From assembly GCA_002049455.2 (NCBI GenBank), contig KV918816.1, positions 62,001-126,000 on the forward strand: a stretch of 64,000 bases of DNA, in the 5' to 3' direction. Below the pieces are notes generated by a model. That model made no database searches. It saw only the letters and a program-made list of their open reading frames with translations, and was not told the DNA's origin. The DNA is from Porphyra umbilicalis (taxonomy: Eukaryota; Rhodophyta; Bangiophyceae; Bangiales; Bangiaceae). The position numbers and the translations under genes were made by a program. Positions within the stretch are counted from its first letter, which is position 1. Each line of letters opens with the position of its first letter. Of this stretch, positions 1 to 11,392 are shown piece after piece.

Positions 1-24
1 TTGGGGTTTTGCGCGCGCGCCGTC

Positions 25-47
25 ACGGCGGCCGCCGCGGACGCGGA

Positions 48-78
<31 letters not shown>

Positions 79-1040
79 GCCCCCGCCCGCGCCGCCCCCG
101 CTCCCCCGCCTCCCACCCCCCCTCCTCCCGTCTGTTTACTTGTGCTGTAAGGCCGCGGTTGGAGATTTGGGCGCGCGCGGGGCCACGGCGGCCGACGCGG
201 TCACGATCGCGGCGGCGGCAGTGCCAGCGCGATCGGGCTCGTTTGGGCGCTCCCGACGGCGGGCCCGTCCCCTCTGGTCTCCACCCCCCCCCCCCCTTCC
301 GTTGCTTCTCCGGCGTTGGACGTGCAGGGCAGTGGTGGCTGTGCTGCAATTTGGGCCTGTGCCGGTCCACGGCGGCTGCCGCGTTAGCGGTCGCGGCGGC
401 GGCAGGGCCTGCGCGTTTCCGCGCTACAGCCCCTCCCCCCCTCTTTTGTGGCTCTCGCAGCATTGTACGCGCAGCGCCGCGGTGGTTTGGGTTCTTTTGG
501 CCACCGTTCCGGCTCACGGCTACCACTGTGGTCGCGGGCGCCGCGCCGGCGGTGTGAGCGTGCTCGGACGCGCCCGCACTCCTGCTCTCTTCATTCTCCT
601 TTTCCGCGTTGGTGTTGCATCGTGGCGGTGGATACGGGCGTTTGAGCGCGAGGTTTGAGCTTGTGCGGCTACACGGCGGCCGCCGCGGTCGCCGACGCGG
701 CGGCGGCGGCGGCGGCGGCGGCGCGCTCGGGCGCCCCCGCCCGGGTCGCCCCCGCTCTCCCGCCTCCCACCCCCCTTCCTCCCGTCTGTTTGCATGTGCT
801 GTAAGGCCGCGGTTGGAGATTTGGGCGCGCGCGGGGCCACGGCGGCCGACGCGGTCACGATCGCGGCGGCGGCAGTGCCAGCGCGATCGGGCTCGTTTGG
901 GCGTTCCCGACGGCGGGCCCGTCCCCTCTGGTCTCCACCCCCCCCCCCCCTTCCGTTGGTTCTCCGGCGTTGGACGTGCAGGGCAGTGGTGGCTGTGCTG
1001 CAATTTGGGCCTGTGCCGGTCCACGGCGGCCGCCGCGGTC
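25..1040. repeat. Direct repeat, period about 654 bp, upstream of the KDZ gene
   Basis: Two copies of a segment of about 360 bp lie at 25-385 and 673-1040. They share a CGG-rich start, a pyrimidine-rich block and a long near-identical stretch (for example 151-350 against 805-1004). The second copy ends about 140 bp before the first candidate start codon of the KDZ gene. No convincing ORF runs through the repeats; both strands are open only because of the CGG composition. It could be a subterminal repeat of the mobile element or a duplicated promoter region. I cannot decide which. Confidence 0.8.
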
Positions 1041-1180
1041 GCCGCGGCCGCGGTTGCGGCGGCGGCGGCACCGGCGGCGCGAATGGTCGCGCTCCTCCGC
1101 TCCACCGCCGCTTTGCCGCCCCTTCCCCGATCACGCCGTTCTCTTGTTCTCTCCTTTGATCTCCCAAGTTGCGCGTCGTC

Positions 1181-4100
1181 ATGAACCGTCAAGGACGTTG
1201 GGGCGGTCGCCGATTTTCCTCACCCATTGAATTTCCTTTTGTGGGTTCGAACCATGACGCGCGCCTCGTCCATGACCTTGCCGCCACCATGCCGCCTGCT
1301 GGAGGACTGGGTAGAGCTGTCGATGGGGAGCCGGCTGGGTTTGAGTGGTCCGTAGCGGGCGTCGCGTGGAGCGACAAGATGAGTCGACAGTCGTCGACGT
1401 TGCCGCTCTACGGCGAGCTGCCTCCCACTGCCGCAACGCCTGTTCGTCGCCGGAGAGGACCTGGTGCCCCCCCCTCCGGTTCTGGTCCACCACGGTCACG
1501 AAGTGGACGACGCGGTCGAGTCGGGGACGATGTGGCAGCCGACGGTGACGAAACTCTCTTTGAGGACATTGACGAGCTCCCGCAAGCACGTCGGGCTCGC
1601 CGAGGACGCGCTGCTCAAGTAGCTGCCGCCGGGAAAGATGCTGTTGTTGACGCGCTTGTGCCCTGCCTCCAACGAGCCAGCGGTCTGCCGGCCTCAACAA
1701 CTCTGGCGAGTCGTCGGGCCGGTGTCTCGGCCACCATCGTGAGGCACCCAACCGCCCGCTCCCGTTGCATCGTGCTCCGATCGGGGACAGGCAAGACGGA
1801 TTGCGCTGTGCTCTGGCTGTCCAGCCGCGGGGGCATTCTCTGCTCCTGTTTCCTGGGCACACAGAACGCGCTCCTCCTTTCTGCGTCGTCGCGCAACTCG
1901 GCGTGCAAGCACGTTGGCGTCATGGAGAAGGCCATGACCATTGCCGGCGTCTCCCAGACGATGCTCGTCGATCTTATGCGGCTGCCTGTCGACGCGGCCG
2001 AGATGGCGGAGCCGCAGCAGTATGGGTCGGCCTTGGTGTGGGTCGTGCTCTACCGCTCGATCTTCTCGTTGGTCACGTTTACGGCCGGCAACGTGGCGGC
2101 TTGCATCGCACCCGGGTGTCGGCGCTTCCGCGGTCGGTGCGGTCACGTGAAGATTGCGCGCCCAGCTCATCAAGCTCGCAAGGACGCCTTGCCCGAAGAG
2201 ACGGCAACCGGATTTACTCGCAAGGGGGCCAAGGTTGACAACGCGCCGGCCGAGCCGCGCCCATTTATTGACAACGAGCACGAGGACGTCGGCATTGAGA
2301 AGCTGCGCGGTGACACCGGCCGCGCCAAGAGCGACGCAAAGGAGGCCAAGTTGTCCAAGAGGATGGCGCGCAACATGCTGCCGTGCGCCGGGGAGATTGA
2401 CCAAGGTGATGTGTGGATGCGGACCGCCGATTGGCGCGCCGTGTACCTGCGACGGGCGCGCGGCGCGGAGCAGAGCAAGGCGGAGAACCTCAAGAAGATC
2501 ATGGATATTTTCCAGGCTTGTGCAAGCATCGGGCACGTGGTCGACTCAAGCCGTCCTTTGTTCGAGTCGTGCTGTGGATCATGTGGGTGTCGCTGGGACG
2601 GTCATGCTTTGACAAAGGAGCCCGGGCTCCTCTACACGCATCATCCGACTGCACCCGCTATCAAGGTAAGTGTGCGCTGTGGCGGGCGACTGTGAACTCA
2701 CTTTGCGTCCGCACGGGTGCTTCTCTCTTTTCTTGGAACACGACCGGTGGCTCGTGGTCATTGCCGGTTGCTAACTCAACAGTGTCTTGCGGCATTTTAC
2801 CATCCGTGTTCTTTTTCCGTTGGCTCTCTCTCTAGGTTGTCGTGGCTTCCTGGACGTGCACAGGACCGACCTGCGGGCGGACGGTTGAGTTTGACGGCAG
2901 CGGCGAAGCGCTTTTCAACATGCGGCGCCGGAACAGGCGCCGCCAGTGGCTCATCTTCACTCGCGGGGTCATTGACAAACTCGTCTCGTTCATCATCACC
3001 GCTCGCACGACGTACACGGCGGCGACGCGCCACTTGTGCGCGGACGTGACCGCGTTCGGGCTTCGCCGGCAAGACGTGGTCAAGCTTGGTACGGCCGCGC
3101 TGCGGGTATTCCTCATCCCGGCCGAGACGGGGCGTTGTCCAATTTGCGGTCCCAGCCCAAAGTTTGTGGTGATCGATGCCCAAGCCCTCGGATGCACGGA
3201 CCCTGAGGACGCCTGCCCGCAGCGGCTCGACATGGACTGCCCCGTGCTCGACGTGCCCACCGCCAAGCTTTGCATCCTCACTCAACCATCATTGCGAGCT
3301 GCCGTTTACAAGGTTTTGAGATCAGCGGCGCCTTTGACCCAACCTCAAGCCCAACAACTGCGTACTTGGCACGCCTCCATGCTGACGGTCGGGCGACGAT
3401 CAGTCGAGCGCGCGGCCGCCATCCTTTTCTTTCGCTTTTTCCCTCTGGGAAGCGAGCAAGCAGCGTCGGGCGGCGACACCGGCGGCGCCGGGGACAAGAA
3501 GCCCGCCGAGGACAAAGTGGCCTCCAATGCCAAGGCGGCCGCGGAGGAGATGGGTGCCGTCGAGTACACGCAGCGCGGCCGCAGGAAGAAGAGACCTCGC
3601 GTCGACACGAGCCTCGAGGCTGCGCTCCGGGAGGACGAGGACGGCAACCTCATTCTTGGTGGCGACGGCAAGCCGGTCAAGAAGCCGGCAGAGACGTGGC
3701 GGGACCGCACGGGCTTGTGCTCGCCAGACTTCACCAAGATCCCCCGGGACGACGATGGTGGTTGGATCTGCGTGATCCCTTTCTTGCAGGCGATGCTGGC
3801 CGAGTCGGTGTCCGGCATGTTCCAAGGGCACAACGAGAAGGCCCTCAAGCTCTTGGCCGACAAGCTCCGCCTGGAGGGCGCCGACGAGTGGCCCATGGCG
3901 TCGGCCGCGGCGGACGGGGTTGGATTCGTCGCCAGCTTCCTGGGTTTTTTTTCCCAGGAGCTTGAGCACGACACGGCCTTCCGCGTCGCGCTCGGGGAGA
4001 TGATCGGCGCTGCGGTGCAGGTCGAGGCGGAAGCGGACAAGGCGTTTGAGTTGGCGGCATCCAGCTCCGGGACGCTGGCCAAGGGCTGGCGCAACGCCGA

Positions 4101-6186
4101 GTACTCCAAACGGTGGAAGGGCACCCCGACGCCCGCCGATTACAAGCGGTGGAGGGCCGAGCAAGCCGTGGCCGCCGACTTTGACGAGGATGACCCCTTG
4201 GTGTCATTTGAGTTTTTCGCGAGCCTGCCGCGCGTGCGTGCAGGTATTGCCGACTCGGAGGCCGCCAAGCGCCGTGTGCAGTACCGCGGCCAGGCACGCC
4301 ACGCCGCGGACCGGGAGGGCGACGGGGACGCCTGCAACAAGGCGTTCTCTGTGACCTTTGGACTGACGCAGGGGGTTTTCAACGTTGTCTGTCCACACGT
4401 GATCACTCTTGGGTTCCGTTGTCTGTTTCGTGCCGAGAGCGTGGGGGAGGCGCTGTCGATTGTGCTCGAGCGCTTCTCCCAACTTCCTAAGGTGATTTTC
4501 TACGACGTCGCGTGCAAGCTGGACAAGAATGCGATGCGACGGGTGCGGCCGCTGCTGCGCGCGCACCAGGTGCGGTGCATTTTGGACAGACCACACTCCA
4601 TCACGCACAGCTGCTCCCCGGTGTACATGCCGGACGACAGCCTCGGTTCGACGGCCGGCGTGGCCACGCAGGCCGCAGAGGTGTCGCACTCCATCTCCGT
4701 GGGCAACCGGACGAGTTTGGCGTACATGAGCCCCGCAACCTACATGATCCACCGCATGGCTCAAGTGGCTTTTATGAACACCCGCAAGCTCCAGCGCCTC
4801 CTGAGCGACAAGCCCAATGCGGAGAACGACCACATCCCCCTGGCGCCCTTCTACCACGACAGGCTGGTGCACGATTGCGAGCGTGGCCCGTCGTGTTCTT
4901 GCCAACGCGGCCATGAAGTTCCTGTCAACACGTCGGCCGCGGCGGAGGTGCCCGCTCCGTCGACATTGCAGCAGCCGGCGTCTGTTAGCGGTGCGACCAT
5001 CGAGGCCGGGGACATTGAGTTGGCGCACAAGGATCCCGCACCGGCAGAGGACCCGCCCCTTATGTTGGTGGGTGGGCTCCACGACATCGGCAACGGGGAC
5101 GCGCTCTCCGTCGGCTCGAATCAAGACAAGGACTGGATGTCAGACGGGGCTTCCGCGCACTCGGATGATGATGACGACGGCGCCGACGGGGATGACGGCG
5201 CACGTGCGGCCACTTTGCCAACAGGCCAGGTGGTCTCCATTGACGAACAGGCCATGGACGGTGAGGAGGCCAAGGACGCGGACGGCGAGGGGGCCAAGGA
5301 CGAGGACGGCGAGGAGGCCAAGGACGCGGACGGCGACACGTTGACCATTGATCACTCCGAGTTGGTCGAGCGGTTGGACTTTGAGTTGGTGCCATTCACT
5401 GCCCACTGCCCGCCGCCGCTCACCCAGGCCGAGATGCTTTTTGTGTCGGCCATCACGACGGGCCACCCGCCGGGCGCTATTGTGCGGCATCGCAACAAGG
5501 CGCGAATCGATGTGGCTGTCGCCGACGTGCTGCTGTTGGGAGGCGACTCCTGGCTTAACGACCAAGTACTCAACTCGGTGATTGCGTTGCTCAACTTTGA
5601 GGACGAGAGGGCCGCCTCCTCTTTGCTGGGCTCGTTTGCCTCGGAGGGGGCGGGGGGTGAACCGCGGCGGCGGCCACGGACGAGGACCATGAACACATAC
5701 TTCTTCACGCGGCTCCACTCGCGCTTGATCGGCTACGTCTACCAGAACGTGTCGTCCTGGGGGCGCGTCTACGGCGTCGACTTGAACGTCGTCGACGTGA
5801 TCCTCATTCCTGTCCACGTCCACCGCACGCACTGGGCGCTGCTTAAGATCGACGTTGAGCACCGCCTGTTTGTTTATTTTGATTCGCTGCCCGGCGGCGT
5901 CGTCGACGAGCCGATCGACGTTGCCCGTCGGTGGCTCTATGACGAGCTGTGCGCCCAGTTGGGCGTGGACATTGCGGACAAGTGGGGAGTGTTCTCTTGG
6001 CCGGTTGGGCATAATGACGAAGACCCGGAGCAGGAGGATGGCGGCAGCTGCGGCGTCTTCGTGCTCGCGGCAGCGCATTGTTACGCGGCCGGCCTTCCGC
6101 TCACGTTCTCTCAAGCGGACATCCCGGCTCTGCGCTGCCGCCGTGCCATTGCTTTGTTTTTTGACGACCTAGGTGGGTCTTCTTGA
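1181..6186 (+). CDS. KDZ-type transposase with SWIM zinc finger and Ulp1-like protease domain (two exons)
   Basis: Exons 1181-2665 and 2836-6186 give about 1611 aa. An ATG at 1289 with a stronger context (GCCACCATG) is an alternative start. Seen in order: a SWIM-type motif C221-x-C223, C242-x-H244; a CPIC cysteine cluster near residue 596; a KDZ-like core with YDVACK (D1052), D1079 in a DRPHS motif and E1110 in an ATQAAE motif, which I take as the catalytic acids of the RNase H-like fold; an acidic repeat-rich linker; and a C-terminal Ulp1/SENP-like cysteine protease with WLND at 1401, H1494, D1511, Q1561 and C1567. The 17-residue H-D and 6-residue Q-C spacings match yeast Ulp1 (H514, D531, Q574, C580). 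KDZ proteins are known to carry cysteine clusters and Ulp1 domains; the family assignment is by eye. No internal stop is seen, so the gene looks intact. It is probably the mobility gene of a large DNA transposon whose ends I could not find. Confidence 0.75.
2666..2835 (+). other. Intron of the KDZ gene (170 bp, GT-AG)
   Basis: The donor reads AAG/GTAAGTG and the acceptor follows a pyrimidine-rich run (CTCTCTCTCTAG/GTTG). Splicing joins the two long ORFs in phase 0 between residues 495 and 496. Without splicing, the exon 1 frame stops at 2695. Confidence 0.8.
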
Positions 6187-8485
6187 TGGTGGGAGTTAGC
6201 TCGTTGGCTTCTGTTACACGTTTCTCCGCTCTGTTTTTTTATCACTTGAATCGTGCTCGCTCCCAGAAGCTATCGCAGGCGGCAGCACCCCAGTCACCGC
6301 GGTAGCCCTGGAATGTAAATGAAGAACTCAGTGAGACAGCACGTATGCCTGTTGTGGCGTTGACTACGGCACCATTGTATGATGTGCTTGCGGGGACCGC
6401 CACAGCGGCGCAACTGCCGTGCCCAAAGGTGATGGCGGCTGTTGCTTTCAGACTGATGCCCGCAGCATTGGTCGCAGGCCTGCAGTCGCCAACCAGCTCT
6501 CGCTCGGATACACGTCCTGACACAGACCCGCTATCCCTGGTAGAAGACTCCGTCTCGGCCGTGCCAGCCACGGCCACGCGGGGACTGCATGCGCCGGCCC
6601 CCAGTCACCTGAATTCAGGTTCCCGACGATGGGGACCGACACTCATGCGACGGACCGGCGGCCTGGAAACCAGGCCGCACGGCGAGCAGGGAGGGAGGCG
6701 CTGGTGGGGATGGCTGCTCGTGGGCATGCGCATTGCAGGCTGTCCCAAGCGCATGCTGCCGCCCAAGGCGGATGCATCGGTGGCTCGGCCGTGCCGGGGG
6801 TGCGGAGTGCGTGCTGGAACAGTCTATGGCAGCGGGCATGTCCCCCACCACAGCCACCAGCTAGTGCTCATCCAGTAGCTGGAAGATTGAAAGTGACGGC
6901 GGTGCTGCCGAGGTGCCCGCCCCACGGTCAGCAACCAGTCAACTCCAAACCAACCTGGACAACCTCGCCGACCGCCGAGGGACAGTGCAATGGAGTGGGG
7001 GAGATGGACGTCAGGCGAGACCATGTTTGAGCAGAGCATGCTGGGTCGGAGACAGCGGTCCATGTGAGTTGAGTCGGAGGTAGCGGCGTCAACTAGTACA
7101 TATGTGGTAGCAGACCTGCTTACCCATTGAACTGGATGGTACTATATCAGAAGCTGTCTAGTGCCAGAGAGCCGCTCTGGCCAGCTGGAGACATACTGCT
7201 GACAGAACTGAAACGGAGTGCCAACCAACACACCATACCACCCTGGGGTGCTTGTCATCCGGCGATGGGCGCGCCTAGGTTCATCAGACACAGCGATGGA
7301 TGCCCTCGATAGTGGACCAGTACAGTTATGCAGGGTCACTTTTAGGCCACCGTGGCCACTGCTGCCCACAACAAAAGCGAAGAACGGCAGGAGACCGAGG
7401 CGCCTACGCAGGTCGTCCAACGCAGCACCACTGGAGTTGAACTTCGACGGAATAGTCCAGCACCTACTAGCCAGTGGTTGTGTGCGCCGTCGTCATGGCC
7501 TGAGATGTGTACACGGGGGAAGATGGAGGCAGCCCCCCGTAGCTGACCCCTTCCACTGCTGCTAACCCTAGCTCTCAACCCTAGGTCCCAATACTTGCAG
7601 TGCTTGCATCCAAAACCGGGAATGTGGCTACCACGGTCGGGGGGGCGGTTTGATTGGTGGATCACACGAATCTGCCGGAGAGAAGAAGAAGCGGATGGCA
7701 GCCTGCTCTACAGAATTCCTGGCTGTTAACTTCAATGGATCGTCTGTCTAAATATCTGACGACGACCCTTCGGAGCCCCCGAATCGCTCGATCTCCCTCT
7801 ATCTCATGGCCAGAGCCGTTCGGGCGATCCGCGAAATCTAGCAAGTACAGTATAGTAGCCCCCACCGCAAACCTGTCTAGCGTTGCCATTGCGTCGGACT
7901 GAGCCTCTCTTGCGGTCCGCCCCCCCCCCCCTGATGGGTCATCGGAGGTGGGGTTTCCCACCGATGAAGGCGCCCGCCCTTTTTCCTCGTTGCCGTTGGG
8001 GTCCGGCCCGCCTTGGCGCCATCTTTTTCTCGCCGCTTACCGCTTCGTTACGCTTCCGACCAGGGCGGAACGGCTCGTCGACCGCTCTTTTCTTGCCGGC
8101 GGCATGTGCCGAACGGCATGTCGCGTTGCTGTCCTGCGGACAAGCGTGCAGCTGCTGCGCCACCACGCTGGCCGACGAACGGGTGTGAGGCCTCCACCGC
8201 GAGACGTTGGCTGCGTTGGCCACCTCTTGGTGCGTGGCCATCTCCTCCGCGGCATCCCCCCGCTCCCGCGCCTCCCCCCTATATCCCGCACCTTCCGCCC
8301 CACCCCCGCACCTTGTGCCCCACCCCCGCACCTTGCCCACATTTGCTGCAACACGTCCCCCCTGGTCGATGCGCGCTCCCTTTGCTCCGCGCACCCGGAG
8401 TTGTCGAGTGGTCGCGCGGGAGGGACATTGCCGGGCACCTACGCCTGCTGTCGGCGTCACCACGCGTCTTCCAACGGAGGTGGTC
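6187..8485. other. Intergenic stretch without a recognisable gene
   Basis: About 2.3 kb between the KDZ stop and the helicase start. 6240-7600 has lower GC and mixed composition, and the longest ORF (6345-6878) has no recognisable domain. A run of C lies at 7921-7931. 8190-8480 is pyrimidine-rich and probably the 5-prime region of the helicase gene. I found no paired terminal repeats here. Confidence 0.6.
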
Positions 8486-11374
8486 ATGACTGTCATCGGG
8501 GTCATTTCGCGGGCGTCTTCAGTTCTCTTTTCCGCAGCCGACGAGGCTGCTTTTGCTCGCCGGCTCCACTTTTTGGGCGTGGACGACGCTATGGTGACCC
8601 GCCCTTTTGCCACGTCGGCGGCGGCCATGTGCTGGCTCACGGATCCCCTCACGAACGACGTTGTCGTCAACTGCTGTAGCACCGAGCTCTTGCGTCCGTC
8701 GTTGGGGTCGCCGCCGGCCGGCTGGTTGGCTGTGGTCACTGGCGGGTCTCGCTGCTGTTTTGATGTCGGCCGCGGCGGCATGTCGGCCGTCTTGCAGTTG
8801 CTGAGCGGCACGGCCTCCTCGCTGACGATTGTGCGCAAGTTCAACCACATCCACGACGCGCACGGGTGGGTCAACAGCGTGGCTGCCAGTGACCTGTTTG
8901 AGGTGCTTCTTGCGGTTTTTCCAGCTGCGGACGACGGTGGGCACGTTGCACCCCCCGGCGTGCCGCGGCTTTGTGCTCCCCCTCCGGTGTTTCGTCCTCG
9001 TGCGCCGCTTGGGCTCACCGGCGCGTGCTCGGTGTCTTCCCAGACGGTGCATCTCGCCACTCCCGGCTTTGCGCCACCCGCTGGTGTGGTGTCTGTCGTG
9101 CCTCGGGGGGTGCCGGCGCAGCCGTCTACGGACTCGGAGGTCGTTCTGCTTTCTCCTGTGCTCTCGGTGGACAAGGACACGGCCTCGTCTCTAAGCGTGG
9201 CCGACTCGGACGAGGTGGTGGACCTGACCGCTCACTACATCTTCGACGACTTGCTGCTGGCGGCTAGCGGCTGTGACACGCCCGACAGCCGCGCGCCGCG
9301 GGCACACGGGGCTGCTCCCTCGCTCTTACGTGGGATGCGGGCGCCTCCCGCCACGGCGACCACCGCCCCTCGGCAACAATCGATGACGAGCAAGTCGGGC
9401 GCCGCCGCCGCCGCCCCAACGACGAGCCGTCCGGCTGCTCCCCGAGTCGGGTCCGCCGCTGCCCATCCGGGCGGGGTCCTACCGGGCTTGAGGATGTCAA
9501 GAAAGCGCGCCAACGTCTCAGATCCTGCATCGCTCGCCCAGAAGCGGTATAAGGCCATGATCAACGGCGGCTTCCTTGGCGGTTCGGCGGGCACTTCCGC
9601 CTCACCGATGGGATCCCCTCCATCGACCTACTCTGCGCCTTGGGTGCGCGGACTTGGAGCTGCCGCTCGCCGTCCAGCAGAAGCAAGTGCCGCAGGGCTT
9701 GGCGGGCAGCCGTCCGACTCAGTATGGTCGGGCCAGGGCAGTCGTCGCCGCGCCGTTTCTGGCGGCTCGTCGGGCCGTGCCGACCCTTCTACGTCGTCCA
9801 GGGCACTGACGGGGACGGCATCACCTGCCGTTGTGACCAGCACGGCCGGGCCCGGCAGCGCACTGATGCAAGCGCCGATGCCGGAGGTCTCCGTCGAGGC
9901 GCCGGCGGTCGATGGCTTGAGCAGCCGCGCCGAACTCGGCAAGGAAGCACCTAAGGTGCGCGCCGGTCCCCTTGGCCTCCTGGCGCGCGTCGACAACTGG
10001 GAGGAGGTCTTTCTCCGCCTGCACGCGAGGAACAAGAGTACCTTCATCACGGGGGGACCTGGGGTCGGCAAGTCCACGTTCCTTCGGCGGTTCTCTGCGC
10101 TCCTGCGGCTGCATTGGCGGGCGCAGGAGGAGGTCATCGTCGTTGGTCCAACGGGAAGCTCGGCCAAGACCTGCGAGGGGCAAACCTACCACTCCTTTTT
10201 CGGTTTCGGCCATCAGTACATGCCTGGACACTCCAACGCCGCCGCCGAGGCGGCGCACCTGCTGCAGCAGAAGCGGTGGGGTCCGATTGCCCGCCGACTG
10301 TCGCTTTTTCGGGTTCTCCTGCTGGATGAGATCTCCATGGTGCCAGCGGCGACACTGGACACGATGCGCGAGTTGCTGCTGCAGTGCCAGCCGGCGAATG
10401 CGCCGCAGTGCGTCTTCTACGCCTTTGGCGACTTCTTGCAGCTGCGGCCACCGTATGGCGGACTGGCCTTCACCTCTTCCTGCTGGCGGGAACTCTTTGG
10501 CTACAAGATGCTCGAGCTCACCTGGGTGCGCCGGCAAACGGAGCAGGATTACATCGCGGCCATTCAAGATGCAAGGTTTGGGCTTTGCTCCGCGCGGTTT
10601 GCGCGGCTCATGCACGAGCGCTGCGTGTCGGGCGCTGCCTACGCCGAGATTGAGACGAGCGTGCTGCACCTCGTGCCGCGCCACAAGGACGTCACGGCTC
10701 ACAACACCAAGTGCTTGTCCCGTCTGGCGGGCAGCAATCGACCGGCCGACTTCCTGTGCGAGGACTCGCTCGAGGTCGACACCGACCGCGACCCGTCCCT
10801 GCGCGCGCCGGACCTGCGGCGGATTACAGCGGAGACGCGTGCGGCGGCATTGATGGAGTGCGTGGCGCCTCGCCGTGTGCAACATTGTCTTCACGCGCGG
10901 GTCATGTTCACGTCGAACTGCAAGATGTCGCTTGGGCTCTTCCACGGCAGTATCGGCCGCATCGTGGCCTACCTTCCCAACGGTTATCCCGTTTGCCGTT
11001 TTGAGAATCACTTCATGCCCGAAGGGGTCTCACGGGGGACGGACGGGCTCCGTGACGCTGGGGTTGGCTGGACTGAGGTGGAGTGCGCGCCTGTGAAGTT
11101 CAAGTCGCGGGTGCTGTCTGTGACTGGCGCTCTTGCTGTCCGTTTGCAAGTTCCTTTTGTACTGGGCTGGGCTATAACGGTGCACCGCTCCCAGAGCCTG
11201 ACGCTTTCGGAGGCGGTCCTGGACTTGTGCGAGGCGTTTGAGGATGGCATGGTCCACACGGCCGTGAGCCGGGTCGCCGATAAGCACCGCATGTATGTCA
11301 AGACCTTTTCACCTACTCGCATGTTGGCGGACGTGGCTGCCGTGCGTTATTATATGGAGTGCCCTCGGTTGTAA
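8486..11374 (+). CDS. PIF1-family DNA helicase
   Basis: 962 aa from the ATG at 8486. An in-frame ATG at 8366 is possible, and the frame stays open to 8207 without another ATG. The first 430 residues are low complexity (A, P, S rich). The C-terminal half has the PIF1/RecD-type SF1 motifs: Walker A GGPGVGKST at 523-531, motif Ia with VVGPTGSSAKT, Walker B LLLDEIS (D614), motif III GDFLQLRPP, a W-x-R-R-Q-x-E-x-D motif, an ArVMfTsN-like segment, and a C-terminal GWAITVHRSQSLTLSEA followed by AVSR. All the catalytic motifs are present, so the enzyme looks functional as a 5-prime to 3-prime ATP-driven helicase. Such genes occur both as host genes and as cargo of Helitrons and other large eukaryotic mobile elements. 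No Helitron Rep motif is visible in this window. It is tail to tail with the next gene, with 18 bp between stop codons. Confidence 0.85.
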   Translation: MTVIGVISRASSVLFSAADEAAFARRLHFLGVDDAMVTRPFATSAAAMCWLTDPLTNDVVVNCCSTELLRPSLGSPPAGWLAVVTGGSRCCFDVGRGGMSAVLQLLSGTASSLTIVRKFNHIHDAHGWVNSVAASDLFEVLLAVFPAADDGGHVAPPGVPRLCAPPPVFRPRAPLGLTGACSVSSQTVHLATPGFAPPAGVVSVVPRGVPAQPSTDSEVVLLSPVLSVDKDTASSLSVADSDEVVDLTAHYIFDDLLLAASGCDTPDSRAPRAHGAAPSLLRGMRAPPATATTAPRQQSMTSKSGAAAAAPTTSRPAAPRVGSAAAHPGGVLPGLRMSRKRANVSDPASLAQKRYKAMINGGFLGGSAGTSASPMGSPPSTYSAPWVRGLGAAARRPAEASAAGLGGQPSDSVWSGQGSRRRAVSGGSSGRADPSTSSRALTGTASPAVVTSTAGPGSALMQAPMPEVSVEAPAVDGLSSRAELGKEAPKVRAGPLGLLARVDNWEEVFLRLHARNKSTFITGGPGVGKSTFLRRFSALLRLHWRAQEEVIVVGPTGSSAKTCEGQTYHSFFGFGHQYMPGHSNAAAEAAHLLQQKRWGPIARRLSLFRVLLLDEISMVPAATLDTMRELLLQCQPANAPQCVFYAFGDFLQLRPPYGGLAFTSSCWRELFGYKMLELTWVRRQTEQDYIAAIQDARFGLCSARFARLMHERCVSGAAYAEIETSVLHLVPRHKDVTAHNTKCLSRLAGSNRPADFLCEDSLEVDTDRDPSLRAPDLRRITAETRAAALMECVAPRRVQHCLHARVMFTSNCKMSLGLFHGSIGRIVAYLPNGYPVCRFENHFMPEGVSRGTDGLRDAGVGWTEVECAPVKFKSRVLSVTGALAVRLQVPFVLGWAITVHRSQSLTLSEAVLDLCEAFEDGMVHTAVSRVADKHRMYVKTFSPTRMLADVAAVRYYMECPRL

Positions 11375-11392
11375 CAATAGTCAGTTATTTTA

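Noticed and set aside
1243-1253. GGGTTCGAACC resembling a tRNA T-loop (B box)
   Set aside because: No A box or cloverleaf can be formed with the upstream sequence, and it lies within the KDZ coding or leader region.
6345-6878. 177-aa ORF between the KDZ and helicase genes
   Set aside because: No domain, no start context, and a composition not different from neighbouring non-coding frames.
7563-7586. Two AACCCTA units suggesting telomeric repeats
   Set aside because: Only two separated units; too few for an interstitial telomere tract.
8486-11374. Helitron based on the PIF1 helicase
   Set aside because: No HUH/Rep motif is fused or nearby, and no TC...CTRR ends with a terminal hairpin were seen.
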